This document shows, in pieces, positions 21,900-33,613 of a stretch of 64,000 bases of DNA. The translations under genes were made by a program, and so were the position numbers. Source of the DNA: Fragilariopsis cylindrus CCMP1102 (taxonomy: Eukaryota > Bacillariophyta > Bacillariophyceae > Bacillariales > Bacillariaceae); assembly GCA_900095095.1 (NCBI GenBank), contig FMBT01000348.1, positions 124,001 to 188,000 of the forward strand. Direction: 5' to 3'. Each line of letters opens with the position of its first letter. Within the stretch, counting starts at the first letter, position 1. The notes below the pieces were generated by a model. That model was not told the origin of the DNA, did no database searches, and was given only the letters and a program-made list of their open reading frames with translations.

Positions 21900-23830
21900 T
21901 CTAACGATGACTCAAAATAACGAATCCAGTACTCCTCCAAGTGGTACTGCCGACAACAAAGCAACAGCCGCAACGACTGATACCACATCAGGGAAGGCAG
22001 CTGGATCAAAGAAGAAACAACAACAGAAGAAGGGTAACAACAACAACACTTCTGCTAAGAAGAAACAAACGCCTACACCGAAATCTTCCTTCAAAGGTTT
22101 GGCATCCGGCAACAGCTCCATGAAAGGCATTGTAATTGCTGATGGTAATGGTAACAAGGCCGGTCAGTTTTGTGTGTTTCAGAAGAGCCTAGCTGGTACT
22201 GCTGCCGAGGCAGCAGCCTATGGGCTTGATTCAGCTATCCTGGATCTAGAAGCTAAATTGAGGACCGATTTCATTACACCGAAGGAAAGTCCGGAAGTGC
22301 ATTCCACTCTGACTCCAATCCTGGATGAAGATGGTGCAGAAACTGGTGGTAACACACTAGTGTGTTTCAATCCTGCTCTTAAGGAGCAAATGGACGCTGA
22401 ATACCACACGCTATTGAAATTCCAGTCGTCGAACTGGAATCAATACAGTAGAATTGTGGAAGATTATTATCGCATTGCCATTGGAAACATTGACAGCAAT
22501 GTGCTAACATACTGTCGTATGGACAAACGTATGGCTGATGCAGAAAAGAAAAAGGACTTAATAGCATTTTTGCTCATCCTTAGATCTGTATGTGCGCAGA
22601 ACCAAAGCAACGTGAAGGTTGATCAAGAATTCAAGAACCTGCACTCTCTACATTCAGCATTCAAACAGAGGCTGAGACAGCTATCGTGTCCTATCATGAA
22701 ACTATCGACCCTGTTATTGAAAATGAAGTGGAAGATATCATCCCAAATGATACTCCCACCCATAAAGAGCCAAACATCGAGCCCACCGGTGACGTTGTAA
22801 TTGAAATTGAAGAAACTGAGGAGTGTACGGACACTAATCAAGCTAATCTCAATGCAACAGTTATGGCTTCCATTATCAGCGAAGCAACTGCTGCAGCTGA
22901 CGAAGAAATGTTCATCGGTGCTAGCTTTGCCGGCCTGCAAGATGCTGATGAGGCCTATGAAGACAACGAGCCAGACCTATTGTGCTTTGCACATGTGGTT
23001 GATCAAGCAGCCAATGCAAATGGTAACTCTGATGAAGAATCTTCATCTGGAGAGTCTAATGAAATTCGGAACCCATCTACTATTAGAAAATCTCCTTATG
23101 TGATTAACCACAAACATGATTTTGAAACTGTGGTCTATCTAACAGCTCAACGAGTGAACAATCCAGGCGACCACGTCCGTATCAGACACTATGAAGTAGA
23201 CAACCTAGGTCTCATCAGCCATGAATATGGAGGTACAACACCAGAAGCTATTGTGGACTACTCAGATGTCCTTCGTTTGAAGTTACAGATTGCAGGAATC
23301 TGTGATATCAGTGACTTGACAGATATCTTTGAAGATTGTGATGTCACTGAAGCCTCAACTGATATCCGAATGAAGATGATTGCAGTGTGTCAGGCACCAC
23401 TTCATACCAACACCGTGCGTCTCCTCAAAGAGGAGAGATACAGACACAAAGAGCACCTCGGACACAACCGTGCCCTGTATGAGGTTATGTGTGGTGAAAT
23501 CGGCAGAGATGATGAACCAATCAATTACCCTGCAGCTCATGTTCTACTGCATCATACTATTGTTGCAGTAGCATCATACCAACAAAGGCGCAAGCCTACA
23601 CGTTGGATCAACAAGGTAACTCGAAAGATGACAGAGTGTCGCATCAATTCTCGTGAACAACTTGAAAATGTGATTAGAAATAACACGATCAATGATGTAT
23701 TCCAACAATACAACAAGCCTTCCTTCCACAAGATGACAGTCAATGGATTTAAGCATATTCTTGGTATAGAAGTAAACCAAGGTTACATTGCAGGTTACAC
23801 TCAGGATTTTCGTCACGGCCGGTCTTAAAA
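21900..23830 (+). mobile_element. Copia gag-like region
   Basis: The first ATG region (MTQNNESSTPPSGTAD) is Thr/Lys/Gln-rich and disordered, followed by helical gag-like sequence and an acidic, Ser-rich section. I see no clear CCHC knuckle. Part of the element at 21443-29408. Confidence 0.6.
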
Positions 23831-24599
23831 ACGGAAGATCAAATGCCCTATGAACCGTACGACACTGGATGGATCAGACCCATCTATGGATTGATTTGCT
23901 TAACTTGGCTTCTATATAACCAAAGCTGCCTACCTACTGTCGTTTCAGCAATGTGTTTCAACAACATATTCATTCCAATTTTTGGAATTGCCTACAAGCT
24001 ACTCCAAGCAATCGCTAATTCTATCTTGACAGTCGGTACTGCCATAGTTAAAATTGAGTCTTGTGTTTTCCGTCATTTCAACTATATTGATCCAATTTTC
24101 AATTGCATTCAACGATTTGAACGTTTGATGTCTAGTGTTTGCATAAACACTAATCCATCCATGGCCATACGCCCTTCAGGCATATGTAGAAGACATAATT
24201 CCAGCAACAACAAGAGTTCCTCAGGGAGGCACTCTGCTATGTACCATGCTAAAAAGCGACTTGCAACCAAGCGTTCTATAATAACACAACCATGGGCCGA
24301 TTACTGGCACACTCAAACCCAGGTACGATCCAATCCCCGGACCCAGACCTGGTACCAAAGGGAACCAATACGGTATAAAACCCGCAATGCTCTGCCCGCT
24401 CCGACTATACCTCAATCATTCTATCCTATAGATGATCCATCCTATCTAGACATCACATGGTATGACGCCATCTCTCCCTACTGGACTGGTGGTATGATTT
24501 GGAATAGTGCTTATGTACTCAACCACCAAGTTGTATCTGTTACTACTGATCCTATATTTGTTTCTAATTTGCCTCCGACACTTGAAATGTCCGGGACAG

Positions 24600-24770
24600 T
24601 TCAACCACCGGAAGCAAGGAGTGGGGGTAAGCATGTTGGCCCACGGACCACCATTGCTCTTGATAGTGGATCTAGTATTCACATATTTAAGGATGCCTTC
24701 CTGCTAGCTGACATACTTTCTGATGACAGCAAATCCATCGCTGTTCGAACCACCGATTCGAAGTTCCAAG
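24600..24770 (+). mobile_element. Copia aspartic protease region
   Basis: The active-site motif LDSGSSIHIFKD is present, as in Copia proteases that cut the polyprotein. It is followed directly by the inserted TTAA element. Confidence 0.7.
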
Positions 24771-25363
24771 TTAACAGGATTCAGGTTATGGCTCCCCACG
24801 GGGCGCCACTTTTTGGGGTGTATTTTTCGGGGGGACATATCTCCCCCAAAAATTGGACTTATACCCCCCTATTGAGACACAGCGCGTCTCCGAATAAGGG
24901 CACGTGTCTTTTTATATACTTAGAATACGCGGAAAAAGCTTTGTATGGGCCGCACCTACAGCGTAATACGGGGCAATAATAATAAATCGGAAGAGCCCTC
25001 TAGGAAAATTCGCGAAGAGGTGCAGGGATTGAACCCGGCGCGAGTAAAAGCACGAGGAATAATTTGAGTGGGTTTTCTGCGCGATTTTTTTAAAGTTTAT
25101 ATACTCAGAATATTCATAGACTGGTACAAAGTAACGTAACTAATCTTGTGGTGGAGATGGAATCACCCCGTCGAGCTCGTTGAACGGACGCTAGTTCGAT
25201 TCTTTGATGCGTCAAATTTAAATTTATTTTGTCGCAATCTTCATCTCCATTTGCACCTCCAAAGATTTTCATCTTTTTTTGAATTTTTTTAGATGGAAAT
25301 TATCGCGTGTTTTTAACACGCGTAAAATACCGGCAAAATTCCTTATAACCTGAATCCTGTTAA
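24771..25363 (+). mobile_element. TTAA-flanked MITE, copy 2, inserted in the Copia
   Basis: It spans 593 bases including TTAA at both ends (24771-24774 and 25360-25363). The 15-base terminal repeats CAGGATTCAGGTTAT are perfect and the same as in copy 1. The left 200 bases are close to copy 1 (shared TTGGGGTGTATTTTT, CACGTGTCTTTTTATATACT, GGGCAATAATAATAAATCGG); the middle is more diverged. It has no coding capacity. GTGGAGATGG and TAGTTCGATTC about 45 bases apart resemble pol III A and B boxes, and GGGATTGAACCCGG at about 25030 is a B-box-like sequence on the other strand. Because it is inside a young Copia, this copy moved recently. Confidence 0.85.
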
Positions 25364-25399
25364 TGACATAGGACGTCTTTGTGATGACCTCAACACACT

Positions 25400-26700
25400 G
25401 CCTCTTCCTCGTGATGGCTATTACTACTATCCAAATGGAGTAGCTAACCTTCTATCACTGGCCATGCTTACCGAAACTAAAAGGGTAGTGATGGACAGTG
25501 CGATTGACAATGCTATATATGTATTCAACGATGACGGCTCATACATACGGTTCGCTAAGACATCCAATGGCATGTACTGTATTGACATCGGTACGGATAG
25601 CAACGACCATGTTGTAATGGCACATCAAACTGTTAAAGGCGAGAGTGCACAGTTCTCAGCAATTGATTGCAGAAGAGCTGCCAAGGTTAGAGAACTACAA
25701 CAAGTACTGGCATGTCCTAGCGACATTGACCTGGCCAATGCAGTGGAACACAACATCATAGGCTACAACAGGTTCACAAGAAGGGACATTCGTATTGCAA
25801 AGAAAATCTATGGTCCAGACTTCCCATCCCTGAATGGAAAGACTGTCAAACAACCAAGCAAGATGCCGGAGAACGATACTTCAGAACTCCCATCATTCAT
25901 ACTGAAAGAATACACTGATGTCCACATATCAATCGATCTTATGCATGTGAATGGAGTCAAGTTCCTAATAGCCCACTCCAAGCACATTGGACTGCTACAA
26001 ACGTACTGTGTAAGAAAGAATAATCGTGAAGCCATACTGGCGTGCATTCTAAAAATAGTGCAGTCCTACAAAAGTAGGAGTGTGTTTAAGGTCGTAACGA
26101 TTGAAGCTGACGGAGCATTCAAATCCATCAAGCACGAGCTTGAAGGAGATCCGTACAATATAACATTATCAACATGTGATGCCAACAGGCATGTGGAGAC
26201 TATTGAAAGGCAAATAAGGTTCCTCAAGGAGAGGATCCGAGCCGTTAGGCTAATGATGCCCTACAAGAAACTCCCAATGAGGTTCACCATTGAAATGGTA
26301 CACCAAGTTGCTCAAATGATTAATTCTCTACCTAAGAGCAATGGAATACATGCCATCCTATCACCAAGAGAAATCGTTAGTGGTAAGAAATTCAGATGTC
26401 CTACTATCAAAATAGGGCAATACGTCCAAGGTCTTACAGGTGGTACAAACAGTACTGATCAAGAGCAGTCAATCGATGCTTTGTACATTGGTAGGGCTGA
26501 CAATGGCAGTGGGCACAGCGTGTTCAAACTAAGCACCAAACAAGTCGTATCGGTCAACAGGGTTGTAATAATACCTACAAGTGAGGCCACCATTACAGCT
26601 GTCAATCACATTGGCAGTGAGGAAGGACAACCAGAAGGTTTAGAATTCTCTGACATGAATGGCAAGATCACACTTGATGACTTCGCTGCCAATGATAATA
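25400..26700 (+). mobile_element. Copia integrase region
   Basis: Core-domain landmarks include ISIDLMHVNGVKFLIAHS for the first Asp and VTIEADGAFKSIKHEL for the second Asp, with a following Glu-containing helix (NRHVETIERQIRFLKERI). This is followed by the acidic linker that precedes the reverse transcriptase. Part of the element at 21443-29408. Confidence 0.8.
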
Positions 26701-27299
26701 ATGATGATGACAGCAATGCGTCTGATGCTGACTTTAAAATGGATGAAGAATATCAAGATGAACTTGACAAAGAAAGGAAACTGGAGCTTAAAGATAATCC
26801 AGATAATGATGCAGACCCTGACTCAAAAGGGTTTGGTTCGGATGACCCGGACTCGCAGATAGACTTCTTTCAGAACCCAATACAGCAACACAATCAGGGT
26901 GTAGAACCTGTCATCTTTGACAATCGAACCCGATCAGCCAACAATCCAACAGTGGCTCTTACTACTACTACACCAGCTGCAAAGCAGGAGTGTGGCAGCG
27001 ACAAGAAGAAGAAGTATCCCATCATCAATGACGGTACACACTTGATAGAAGAAGATCTCGATGATGACCTAATACAAGACAATACTGTAGCACCTGACAA
27101 CGACAAAGTCATTGATACTGCAGTAGATGAACCATCCGTCCCGCCCGAGCTTGTATGGACCCAGGTTCATATTGGGCCTTGGCCCAATCATCACATGCTT
27201 ATGTTCTCAACACCATTGCCTCTTACAACAACATCGAAGCATCCAAGTCTACGCCACAGTATGGTTTAACAGAGGCCTGAAGGAATTCAAGGATCTTGG

Positions 27300-28970
27300 G
27301 TATGAAGCAACAGTGAAAGAACTTGATGATAATCTCTTAGGAATGAATGCAGTAAAAATGCTTAATCCATCTGAAGTCAATCAACACATACGTTATGAGG
27401 CTCTCAACTACCTCATGTTCTTAAAAAGAAAGCGCTGTGGAAAGATCAAGGCCAGAGGCTGTGCCGATGGCCGGCCACAAAGAGAATATATCACTAAGGA
27501 AGAGTCTAGCTCCCCGACAGTCTCGATATATGCACTGATGACATCATGTTTAATGGATGCGATAGAAGGCAGGTATGTTGCGACATGCGACATCCCGGGA
27601 GCATTCCTACAAGCTGACTGGCCAGCAGACCATGACTGCTGGCTCAAATTCGATGGAGTAATGGTCGGTATGATATGCAAAATAAACCCTGAGTACACGA
27701 AGAATCTCGTACCTGGCAAGAATGGAAAGAAACATCTCTATGCCAAGCTGACTAAAGCAGTGTATGGTACACTACTTGGTGCTAAATTATTCTACGACAA
27801 GCTTAGTAAGCAATTAGTGGAATGGGGATATGAACAAAATTGCTATGATGGATGCACGTTCAATAAAATGATTGATGGCAACCAAGTTACGATCCAATTC
27901 CATGTGGATGACTTAAAGATATCACACGTCAAGCAATCTGTTGTGGATTCGGTACTAACCGACCTCAACAAGCAATTTGGTACAACAAGAAAGCCACTTG
28001 CTGCTACCACCGGATTGGTCCATGACTATCTCGGTATCACTATTGATTACAGTGAGAAGGGGAAGGTAATCTTCACTATGTACGACTACTTGGAGGATAT
28101 CCTGGACGAAATGCCTAATGATATGAGAGGAACATCACCTACACCAGCAAGTGGCAACTTGTTTGATGCGGATGAAGATTCACCACTGCTTAATGAAAAA
28201 GAAGCGGATTTCTTCCATCGAACAACAGCTAGGCTGCTGTTTGCTTCAAAGAGAGCGAGACCAGACCTACAAGTAGCTGTCGCGTATCTATGTACTAGAG
28301 TGAAAGCTCCAACCCAGTCAGATTACCGGAAATTAACCAGGGTGATCAAATATTTACGGCTAACTATATCCATTCCACTCTTGTTGGGATGGGATGGTAC
28401 TGGAAAACTACTATGGTCAGTGGATGCATCGTTTGCAATACACAAGGACATGAGAAGCCATACCGGTGCTGTGTTAACACTGGGACAAAGCGCCCTGATG
28501 GCAATGTCAATTAATAAGCAAAAGATCAACACCAAGAGCTCTACGGAAGCAGAATTAGTTGGGGTCGATGATGCAATGAACTTTGTTGAATGGGTGCAGT
28601 TGTTTGTAGGAGAACAGCTCAAATCAATTAACAACGATTCAATTTTGAAGAAGATTGGATCTGAAATTGTGATACAACAAGATAATACAAGTACAATTCT
28701 GTTAGCAAGAAATGGTAAACAATCTAGTACCAAAAGGACTAGACACATCAACATTCGATATTTCTATGTAACAAGTAAGATCAAGGATGGAAGTATGAGT
28801 GTTATATATCATCCAACTAAGGAAATGGTATCCGACTATTTGACCAAGCCCCTACAGGGTTGCCTATTTAGAACTCACAGGAATTCTATTATGGGACATA
28901 CAGAGGAATCCATTGCCAAGTATCACAAGGCATATTCGGATGCCAAGAAGGGTGGGTCTCCACCTAATTG
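27300..28970 (+). mobile_element. Copia reverse transcriptase and RNase H region
   Basis: Landmarks are TCDIPGAFLQADWP (catalytic Asp block), FHVDDLKISH (the xVDD box), then the RNase H pieces LWSVDASFAIH, INTKSSTEAELVGVDDA and KTRHINIRYFYV-like TRHINIRYFYVTSKI, ending with DYLTKPLQG. This is the standard Copia order. Part of the element at 21443-29408. Confidence 0.88.
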
Positions 28971-29037
28971 AATATCATTTAAAGGTACGTATATTCGATA
29001 CATTAACATACTGTTCTATATATCAAATATAGGAGTG

Positions 29038-29403
29038 TGTTGTGGATTCAATTTATTTGGAGTCCCGTGAGGTTTTTGTGGTAGTCGCGGATCATATGCA
29101 TTATGACATCTGCGCACGTCGCTTCCTCACAATGATAAAACATGTGAAGTTATCTAGTTGTGTGGCTGACAATTGACAAGAGGCGATGTGTTGTGTTTAC
29201 ATTGTGCAAATGAATATCATTGCACCTGTACACACTGCACCTCCACTGTCATGTCACTACTCATTATTTATTAATTATCTATGCAATAGGGAAATATATA
29301 AATAACTAAGTTAACTAGCAAACATACAGTCTCTTCAAGCATTACATAGCCATAGCAATCACAAGTACCTCAGATCGCAGAGGGTGTCTATTGTATTTCA
29401 ACA
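29038..29403 (+). repeat. 3' LTR of the Copia element
   Basis: It spans 366 bases, TGTTG...CAACA, followed by GTAAT, the right half of the target-site duplication. Confidence 0.93.
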
Positions 29404-29408
29404 GTAAT

Positions 29409-30110
29409 TAAATCATTAGCATTGTATTGATGAGGAATTCTATATACTTGAGTTTTTTCTATCATTGCATTTGATAGTTTTTGTTTGTTTGCAATTTTTA
29501 GTTGCTTCCCAATCAATATCAACTGGTAGTAGGACCTAGAACATATCTCTACCATATATTAGTTGTGCTGGCATGTGTCCAGTGCTTGACGATACAATGA
29601 TCTTAAAGCATATATGCTACTAATGCACTTAAATACTCTCTAAATGGATCCTCATTGTTTCCATCGATAGGTGTACCTTGGAGATCAAATGTTAATAACC
29701 CTTCTACTAGTAGTACTCGATGAATGCGTTCTAATATTGGATTTGATTGTGGATTCCATGCATTACTTGGTTTCATTTTTAAACCTGTATTGTTACATAA
29801 ATTTCTAAATTCGGCTTTAAACTCACTACCATGTTACATACCATTATCGAATCCAATTTCCTTTGGTCTTGGATAACGGCTAAACCATACATTATCTAGT
29901 ATTTCTTGACACCTATAATATGCGGTAGGTGCACCATATAACTGTGTGCATTCGAACCAGCCTGTAACCGGATCGACCATTGATTGTCATTACATGTATT
30001 TCATAAGTAATAATACCATTACCATTCTTGATTGTTTTTGGACCCCATAAGTCAATGTTGATTCAATTCCATCTGATCGACTCAGCGTCTTTGGGTGGTA
30101 ATATAAGTAT
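29409..30110 (-). mobile_element. Old retroelement fossil, integrase core (right part)
   Basis: The minus strand has integrase-core landmarks: DLWGPKTIKNGNGIITYEIH near 30050, AYYRCQEILDNVWFSRYPRP and a following IGFDN near 29880, then LCNNTGLKMKPSNAWNPQSN and a conserved Glu helix near 29750. It is a Ty3- or Copia-type pol fragment, broken and clearly older than the Copia that separates it from its left part at 21250-21442. Confidence 0.7.
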
Positions 30111-30426
30111 ATTTTATTAATCTAGCTAATTGCCATTTGTAGATATGTATAGCAGACTATAACGTCTTTAAACTCGCCTCTGATGAGTGAAGAATAGTAC
30201 AACTTCAGTAGAACGACAGTGATGAGTATGTATATGTATGTATATATGTATGGTGATTTGTTGGTGGTGATTTGTTGGTGATGATTTGGTTATAAATAGA
30301 ACAGGGCAGATATGTATGAATACCTCCTGTTCGGTGATGTCTTGTGTGTTTTTAGAATTGTGTGTTGGTATTTGATAGAATATCGGATTGGATGAATGAC
30401 TTATTGGAGTCGGTTGACTTGCCACT
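30111..30426. other. Short gap without a gene
   Basis: AT-rich; includes a TATGTATG-rich simple stretch at 30225-30260. Confidence 0.4.
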
Positions 30427-31788
30427 TCAGACGAAGTGTTCGTTGTCTGTGGATGCTTGAGTCATTTCCTCAACAGACGAATCCGACGTGTCTTCTTCCA
30501 ATTCAAGTTCCAAGGCATTTTCTGAGCTACTGCCTTTCTTTTTCGCAGGTGACTTGGCTTTGTCGCCTTCCTTGGATGAAGTGTGCTTGGCAACCTTTGC
30601 TTTTCCATCAGGTGAGATAATTGGGGTTTCGGCTGATGTTGTGACAGCCTGTTCTGCCTTCCTTTTTTTGTTCCCTTTTTCTTCTCCTCTTTTGTTGGCA
30701 TGTAATTTTCCCGCGTCGATATATGCTTGCGCTGTTGGTCGAGTGTCGCTAATGTCGGGGATGCTTCTGTTTTCCAGAATGGCCCTTGCCACTGTTCCAA
30801 GGTAGTATTTTTGTGTCTTGGTGTGATCTTCTTTGAGGATGAGCATGTCTTCCTCTACCATTTTTTGCAAAGCCATCTTTACGTTGTTGTTACCTGCTCT
30901 GTACCCTAAGAGTGATTCAAGTTCGACTAGTGAGAAGAAAATTGGAAGATCGACGAAGATGCATAGGATGCCTTCTACTTGGGGTCGCAGTTGTCTGTTG
31001 TCCTTGGGGTTGTTGCATGACCAATTCTGGAATTTGAATCCTGTTTTCATTGTGAAGATCAAAGCCTTTTTTACATTTCTGCGTCCGTTGGTGATGGCTA
31101 TCTCGGCAAAATTCGCTAGTCGTGCTGTTTCCATTGCCGCTTTGAGCTCGCCGTCCTTGTTGGAAGTTGCTGTGGTGGCTGCCTCATACAAACTTTGGGC
31201 TGCATCAAGTTCGGTCCGTAGTTTCTCCAATGATGGAGAGTGTTCCTTGATAGAATCGCTAATTTTCTCGATAGCCAACTGTGCCGTAGTAAGCTCTACC
31301 TGAAGTTTGTTAATGTTGGTTTTGGCACGTGTATGTAGTACCACTGATCCATCAACTGCTTTCTTGTATGAGTGTAATGATGCTTTTACATTTTCGAGGT
31401 CTTTTTCGAGGTCGTTGTACTTGGTGGTAGCATCTCCTCTGGCTGCTTTGTACGTCGTTGAGGCTACTGTTTGTTGGGCTCGTAGATTCATGAGAACTGG
31501 AGGGAGTTCGTTGATGCTAACGTAGATGGTCATGATATTAGACGATGATTCAGCGATTTCTTTTTGTATGATGTCAATGTGGGTCTTAGCGTCTGTATGT
31601 AGTTTCTCCACTTTGGTGGCTGTCTCCGCGAATTTATGGTTGGTATCTTGTGCCTTGACGTCTAGTTCTTCATCGGTACTGTTCAGTGTTGCTAGTTCGG
31701 ATGTTAATCGCTTGACTGCGCTGTCCTTCTCAACAGCCTCGGGAATGGTGGGTTCCTTGGTATTCCATAGTGCGTTGTCTTTCGTCAT
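30427..31788 (-). CDS. Hypothetical coiled-coil protein with basic/acidic tail
   Basis: A single open frame of 453 residues from ATG 31788. Residues about 15-230 are heptad-rich coiled coil (for example KTNINKLQVELTTAQLAIEK). Residues about 235-345 look globular, with a winged-helix-like piece (NNVKMALQKMVEEDMLILKE). The tail is basic with nuclear-localisation-like clusters (KKRKAEQ, SPAKKKG), then acidic (LELELEEDTSDSSVEE). No known family is recognised. The start ATG overlaps the stop of a 68-codon upstream frame (ATG 31991) by the four bases ATGA. It lies in a block of dead mobile elements, so it may be an ORF of an unrecognised element, a recent gene, or a host gene whose N-terminus is in the other frame. 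Confidence 0.5.
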   Translation of the reverse strand: MTKDNALWNTKEPTIPEAVEKDSAVKRLTSELATLNSTDEELDVKAQDTNHKFAETATKVEKLHTDAKTHIDIIQKEIAESSSNIMTIYVSINELPPVLMNLRAQQTVASTTYKAARGDATTKYNDLEKDLENVKASLHSYKKAVDGSVVLHTRAKTNINKLQVELTTAQLAIEKISDSIKEHSPSLEKLRTELDAAQSLYEAATTATSNKDGELKAAMETARLANFAEIAITNGRRNVKKALIFTMKTGFKFQNWSCNNPKDNRQLRPQVEGILCIFVDLPIFFSLVELESLLGYRAGNNNVKMALQKMVEEDMLILKEDHTKTQKYYLGTVARAILENRSIPDISDTRPTAQAYIDAGKLHANKRGEEKGNKKRKAEQAVTTSAETPIISPDGKAKVAKHTSSKEGDKAKSPAKKKGSSSENALELELEEDTSDSSVEEMTQASTDNEHFV

Positions 31789-31991
31789 TGTTGTTTTGTC
31801 GGAATTGATGATGATATTGAAATCGAAATCGGATGAGGCGATTGTGAAAGTTGCTTTTGTAATTGCTGAACTGAGGATTGTGAAGGGTCCCTAGGGATAG
31901 TTGACGTTGCCATGACTGTGTATTTTGCTGGGGAGGTTGTTTGGAGACCTGTGTACTGGTTTGCCAGTGTTGGTTTTGATGTAAACTCCAT
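31785..31991 (-). CDS. Small upstream ORF overlapping the coiled-coil ORF
   Basis: It spans 68 codons from MEFTSKPTLANQYTG to a stop whose TGA shares bases with the next ATG. It is Ser/Gln/Thr-rich (SQSSVQQLQKQLSQS) with no domain. Either a true overlapping ORF or the N-terminus of the 453-residue protein separated by a one-base frame difference. Confidence 0.3.
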   Translation of the reverse strand: MEFTSKPTLANQYTGLQTTSPAKYTVMATSTIPRDPSQSSVQQLQKQLSQSPHPISISISSSIPTKQQ

Positions 31992-32177
31992 GGTTTCGAA
32001 ACCAAATATGTGATAGTTTCGAAAGACGTTTCTCCCTTTTTTTTTAATACAGTAACTTAGTGTTTCTTGGACCATTTTTTTTTTGGTGCGGTGGACGTTG
32101 GCGCGCGCTCTTCGTGTATTGCTTATTGGGCTATCTGTTGGCAGCCGGCAGGTAGCGAGCAGGTCGAGGCAGTCGTG

Positions 32178-32800
32178 CTAGTCTAAATAGTTTTGCATTG
32201 CCACGCTCATCGCTGATATATAAGGGACGGTAGGTGCATTATAGTTAATTGCTTTTCTTGCTTGGAAGACTGATCTTAGCCATTGTTGTCTTTGTTGTCG
32301 TGTAAGGGCTTGAAGTTCGGGGTACGTCCAATCTGTAAAGAGGAATTTATCTTGGTGTAGAATTTGCTGATTATCGCTGCGCGTTCCTTGTAGCATTTCT
32401 GCATCTAGTCTTTGTCGAAGGGCAATTGCTCCTGCTCCCTCGTCGCTATGTGCTATTTTGTTTCTGAAGTCCCATTGGTCCCATGCTGTTAAGAGTAATT
32501 TGTGAATGATGGCTGCGGCCCATCTCATTGATTTACGTTTGGATCTTGTTCTTTCGTAGAATTGTTGCTGGGAAAGTTGCCATTTACGGCTCCATCTGCC
32601 TAATGCGAAGTTGGTCCATCCCAATCCATTGTTCTGGTCTTTGATGGCTGCCCGGATGCCAAAGGTTCAATATCATGTTCGTTAATCAAGGCCCAAAACT
32701 TTGTGTGCCATTCAGCCATTAGTTCTTCACGTTCATCATCATTCATATCAGCTGCCTCACCGTGAAGATTAATGCAATATAGAGGAGCTTGTTAGAGCTC
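32178..32800 (-). mobile_element. LINE-type polymerase C-terminal fragment
   Basis: The minus strand encodes GEAADMNDDEREELMAEWHT near 32740. After a frame change near 32640 it encodes a 148-residue open piece beginning MGWTNFALGRWSRKWQLSQ, with WAAAIIHKLLLTAWDQWDFR and NKIAHSDEG, and ending LFTDWTYPEL and RQQWLRSVFQARKAI. The order (GW.NF..GR...W, then W...LI..LW..W..RN..HS) matches the C-terminal region also seen in the remnant at 14.6-15.1 kb. It is better preserved than that copy. No ends were identified. Confidence 0.55.
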
Positions 32801-33613
32801 TCCCTGACCAAAAAAGAAGCATATTCTTGGACTTTTTACCCTGCTTTGTGTCCTGAACAAGATATCTCATAAAAAGCTGATGTGTGCTGTGTAGTGTGTG
32901 AGCCTACATTGTGAGATACCAGTGGGCTTAAAAAACTAAGGAATATAGTAGTTTTCCATCCAAGAAGTCAATTGTAAACTTCATGGTTTATTTTTCCAGA
33001 AAAATGACTTTTTCGGTGTATATACTTGATGCTAAAGTTGTTATTATATACTAGACTAACAAATACTAGTAAAATTTGGGCATGATTTAGTTTCTATATT
33101 GGCATGATTTAGTTTTTATATTGGATGAACATGAAAGAGTTTTGGGGCAGAAACACACAAATCAAGTATCAATACTGTACTGGAGGTGATCAAATTTGTG
33201 ATTTGGACACTGAAGTACAGTGAGGTGACCGGAAATGCCGGTCACCTCAGTATTTGAGTTTTGGGAGCGCTCCAAATTAATAACATCAATGTTGTTTTAT
33301 GAAAAACGTGAACATAACCTGATCCATCTTAATTTCATTCACTACGATCCAGTCACGAGTCGCAAGATACTTCAACCAATCATAAAAGTAAGTTTTTACA
33401 TCACTAATTCGATAATGTCGTCAGTGACGACCACCATCCAAAAATGTTCATTTCGCGTTTGTCAATCGTCATTATGAACGCTTTAAGTTAGTTCGATTTT
33501 CTTTTCCTTTTTCTTTGCATTCCTGTACGATACTGTACATTGTACAATTAGAATAAGTTAGTTAGTCTCTATTGCATAAGCATTCTGTAACCAAACTGTA
33601 AACCTGCGCGACA
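32801..33613. other. Intergenic stretch upstream of the plastid low-complexity gene
   Basis: No gene seen. A short direct repeat (GGCATGATTTAGTTT) occurs at about 33079 and 33101. TACTGTA at 33531-33537 lies 77 bases before the next start codon. Confidence 0.5.

Larger units (their letters stand above)
21443..29408 (+). mobile_element. Full-length Ty1/Copia LTR retrotransposon with target-site duplication
   Basis: LTRs at 21448-21814 and 29038-29403 bound the element. Each begins TGTTG and ends CAACA, and a perfect five-base duplication GTAAT flanks it (21443-21447 and 29404-29408). Order on the plus strand is gag-like region (about 21.9-23.8 kb), aspartic protease (LDSGSSIHIF, about 24.66 kb), integrase (about 25.4-26.7 kb), reverse transcriptase and RNase H (about 27.4-28.95 kb). 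Integrase before reverse transcriptase marks Copia; the sequence type fits the CoDi lineages of diatoms. The LTRs differ at about five positions in 367, so the insertion is young. A 0.6-kb TTAA element has inserted into it between protease and integrase, and I count about three other interruptions, so this copy looks dead. It sits inside an older, opposite-strand retroelement fossil. Confidence 0.92.

Noticed and set aside
25020-25240. Possible tRNA gene in the TTAA element
   Set aside because: Only box-like sequences are present; I could not draw acceptor or anticodon stems, so it is reported as a box resemblance only.
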